A DNA stretch of 40,661 nucleotides, from contig NZ_CAKMLL010000085.1 of assembly GCF_927797785.1 (NCBI RefSeq), forward strand, positions 1 to 40,661, given 5' to 3'. The DNA is from Candidatus Nitrotoga sp. BS. Lineage in GTDB: Bacteria; Pseudomonadota; Gammaproteobacteria; Burkholderiales; Gallionellaceae. The notes beneath the pieces were generated by a model that saw only the letters and a program-made list of their open reading frames with translations, had not been told where the DNA came from and did not search any database. Made by a program: the position numbers and the translations under genes. Below are positions 39,558-40,661 of this stretch, piece by piece; positions within the stretch are counted from its first letter, which is position 1; every line of letters begins with the position of its first letter.

Positions 39558-40259
39558 TTTTATTTAATCCCAAAAAGTCAGAATTCCTGGTTCATCAGTT
39601 TTTAAATAATGCACAAACTACATGCATATATTGCTGTCCGTCATGGTAGATCCATAATAATCCCAAGATCAGCATCGTATCTTGATTTACATTGCCGCAT
39701 CACCTGCATTTAAATTTATATTAAATAAATTCAGGCCAATCTTTTATTACTTTACAAATTAAAGTTATAGCTGCGGAGCCAAACCCTCCTTAAAACGCAC
39801 AAAACTTTCCGCGTTAAGTAACAAAGCTGTCTCGCAAGAGAGCTTAGGATGGATGACATGCACGCATCTAATAAAACTCTGAAGACCGCAATGAATCATG
39901 GCACAAAAACGATAGCACATCCAGAATTGTCAGACGATTTACACCGGGACGGGGGCTCCGTGTCAGGCTAGTTGTCGCCTTAAGGGTGCCTCTAAAAATT
40001 CAATTTTCTAGACAAGTCAAGGCGCAAGTAAAAAATTTTAGCGCGGCATATAGTTGATATGTAAGCGATAATTTTTTTCGAGTAACGCAGTATTGTGACG
40101 AATTGGGGTAAGCAGGCAAGCCGCAAAGCGGCTGCTCGCAAAATTGGATTTTTAGAGGCTCCCTTAAGATTTACTATGAGGCTTGGAGACAACCATAGGT
40201 AAATTATTCAGCCAGCACAACCTACCACGCTTTAGCAAGTGGTAGTTGAGTTGCCATTT
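39558..40259. other. AT-rich accessory intergenic region
   Basis: About 700 bases with no credible gene. Bases 39980-40167 are family B element copy 2. The remainder shows no recognised repeat or RNA. Confidence 0.5.
39980..40167. mobile_element. Family B miniature inverted-repeat element, copy 2 (180 bases)
   Basis: The ends are GGGTGCCTCTAAAAATTCAA and, read on the other strand, GGGAGCCTCTAAAAATCCAA, nearly identical. TTAA lies on both sides (39980-39983 and 40164-40167), fitting a 4-base target duplication. It shares TCTAGACAAG, TATGTAAGCGATAA and GTATTGTGACGAA with copy 1. It also carries about 46 extra bases, including the hairpin GCCGC-AAA-GCGGC (about 40119), that copy 1 lacks. Non-coding. 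Confidence 0.75.
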
Positions 40260-40619
40260 TTATGAGGAATACAACCTAAATACAAACTGTTTCATGAGGC
40301 CTATCCTGAAGAGGTCTCGATCGTTTTTTGATGTAAAGGTGGTGACTCGGCTGAAGTTAACAAATCCCTTCCATGCAGTATCAATATATCGCTCTACTTG
40401 AAACGAAATCAGGCTATGCAATTGATGATCGTCCTTCCCTCGTTTATTAATCGCTACATAAGGCCCCATACCCGCGCTGGCAGCCCAACGCTTACTCAGA
40501 GGTTGTACGAACCATCCTTGGACCGCTACACCATTGCGGTGTACTCGAACTTCGTCGTCACCTTCCATAATCCCGGAAATCGAAGCCCCCCAATGGCTCC
40601 CATAGTATTTTGTAACTAC
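40260..40619 (-). pseudogene. C-terminal part of a probable outer-membrane beta-barrel protein
   Basis: The open frame (stop TGA at 40620-40622 above, end at 40260) encodes YYGSHWGASISGIMEGDDEV...GWFVQPLSKRWAASAGMGPYVAINK...LISFQVERYI...RDLFRIGLMKQF. It shows alternating polar and hydrophobic strands near a C-terminal phenylalanine, like the last strands of an outer-membrane barrel. There is no signal peptide, and the protein-like sequence continues upstream of the only ATG (40566-40568) to a stop. The N-terminal part is therefore missing or frameshifted, possibly lost at the window edge. I cannot assign a family. Confidence 0.4.
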
Positions 40620-40661
40620 TCACCCCTATAAATAATCAAGAAAACACTTGACAGGTTTTTA

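Overview
The window looks like chromosomal DNA of a betaproteobacterium, most plausibly the order Nitrosomonadales (Gallionella/Sideroxydans-like). This is inferred from gene content and order (ferredoxin-coaD-rsmD-M16-M16-ftsY-ftsE-ftsX; tsaD/plsY/folB; map-glnD), the two-membrane envelope genes (TonB-dependent receptors, FtsEX) and mid-range base composition. No rRNA or other species-level marker is present.

Layout. 1-7711: housekeeping genes. A leftward group encodes a sugar-phosphate mutarotase, YfhL-type ferredoxin, CoaD, RsmD and two M16 peptidases; a rightward group encodes ftsY-ftsE-ftsX. 7712-8427: gene-free, with one miniature inverted-repeat element (family A) inserted inside another (family B). 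8428-17177: a secreted trypsin-like protease with TPR repeats, typA (minus), a DEAD-box helicase with a long leader, map and glnD. 17178-18373: a graveyard with a second family A element and decayed IS3- and IS481-type transposase genes, ending at tRNA-Phe. 18374-22545: tRNA-Phe, groEL and groES under a textbook CIRCE operator, a BolA-family gene, an IS630 transposase fragment and an isolated ybeY. 22700-22990: what looks like a dead OmpR-type response regulator.

22991-34974 is the most interesting part: a tightly packed seven-gene minus-strand operon. In transcription order it encodes TonB-dependent receptor, YfiR-like periplasmic protein, second TonB-dependent receptor, second YfiR-like protein, hybrid histidine kinase (periplasmic sensor, HAMP, HisKA, HATPase, two receivers, HPt), a REC-PAS-GGDEF-EAL protein and an HDOD-REC-GGDEF protein. 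Five of the six junctions are 4-base ATGA overlaps or a 3-base gap. I infer an outer-membrane-to-cytoplasm signalling chain: receptor occupancy, relayed or gated by YfiR-like proteins, controls a kinase whose outputs set cyclic-di-GMP. The kinase sensor resembles the CHASE8 region of YfiN, the known target of YfiR, which supports this.

35322-38623: tsaD, plsY, folB and tyrS. 38624-40661: AT-rich accessory end with a 2-oxoglutarate/Fe(II)-oxygenase-like gene, a second family B element and the C-terminal part of a probable outer-membrane barrel protein. No CRISPR array, rRNA or intact transposase gene was seen. Coordinates include stop codons. Starts were moved from the longest open frame where an ATG, a ribosome site or an overlap argued for it.
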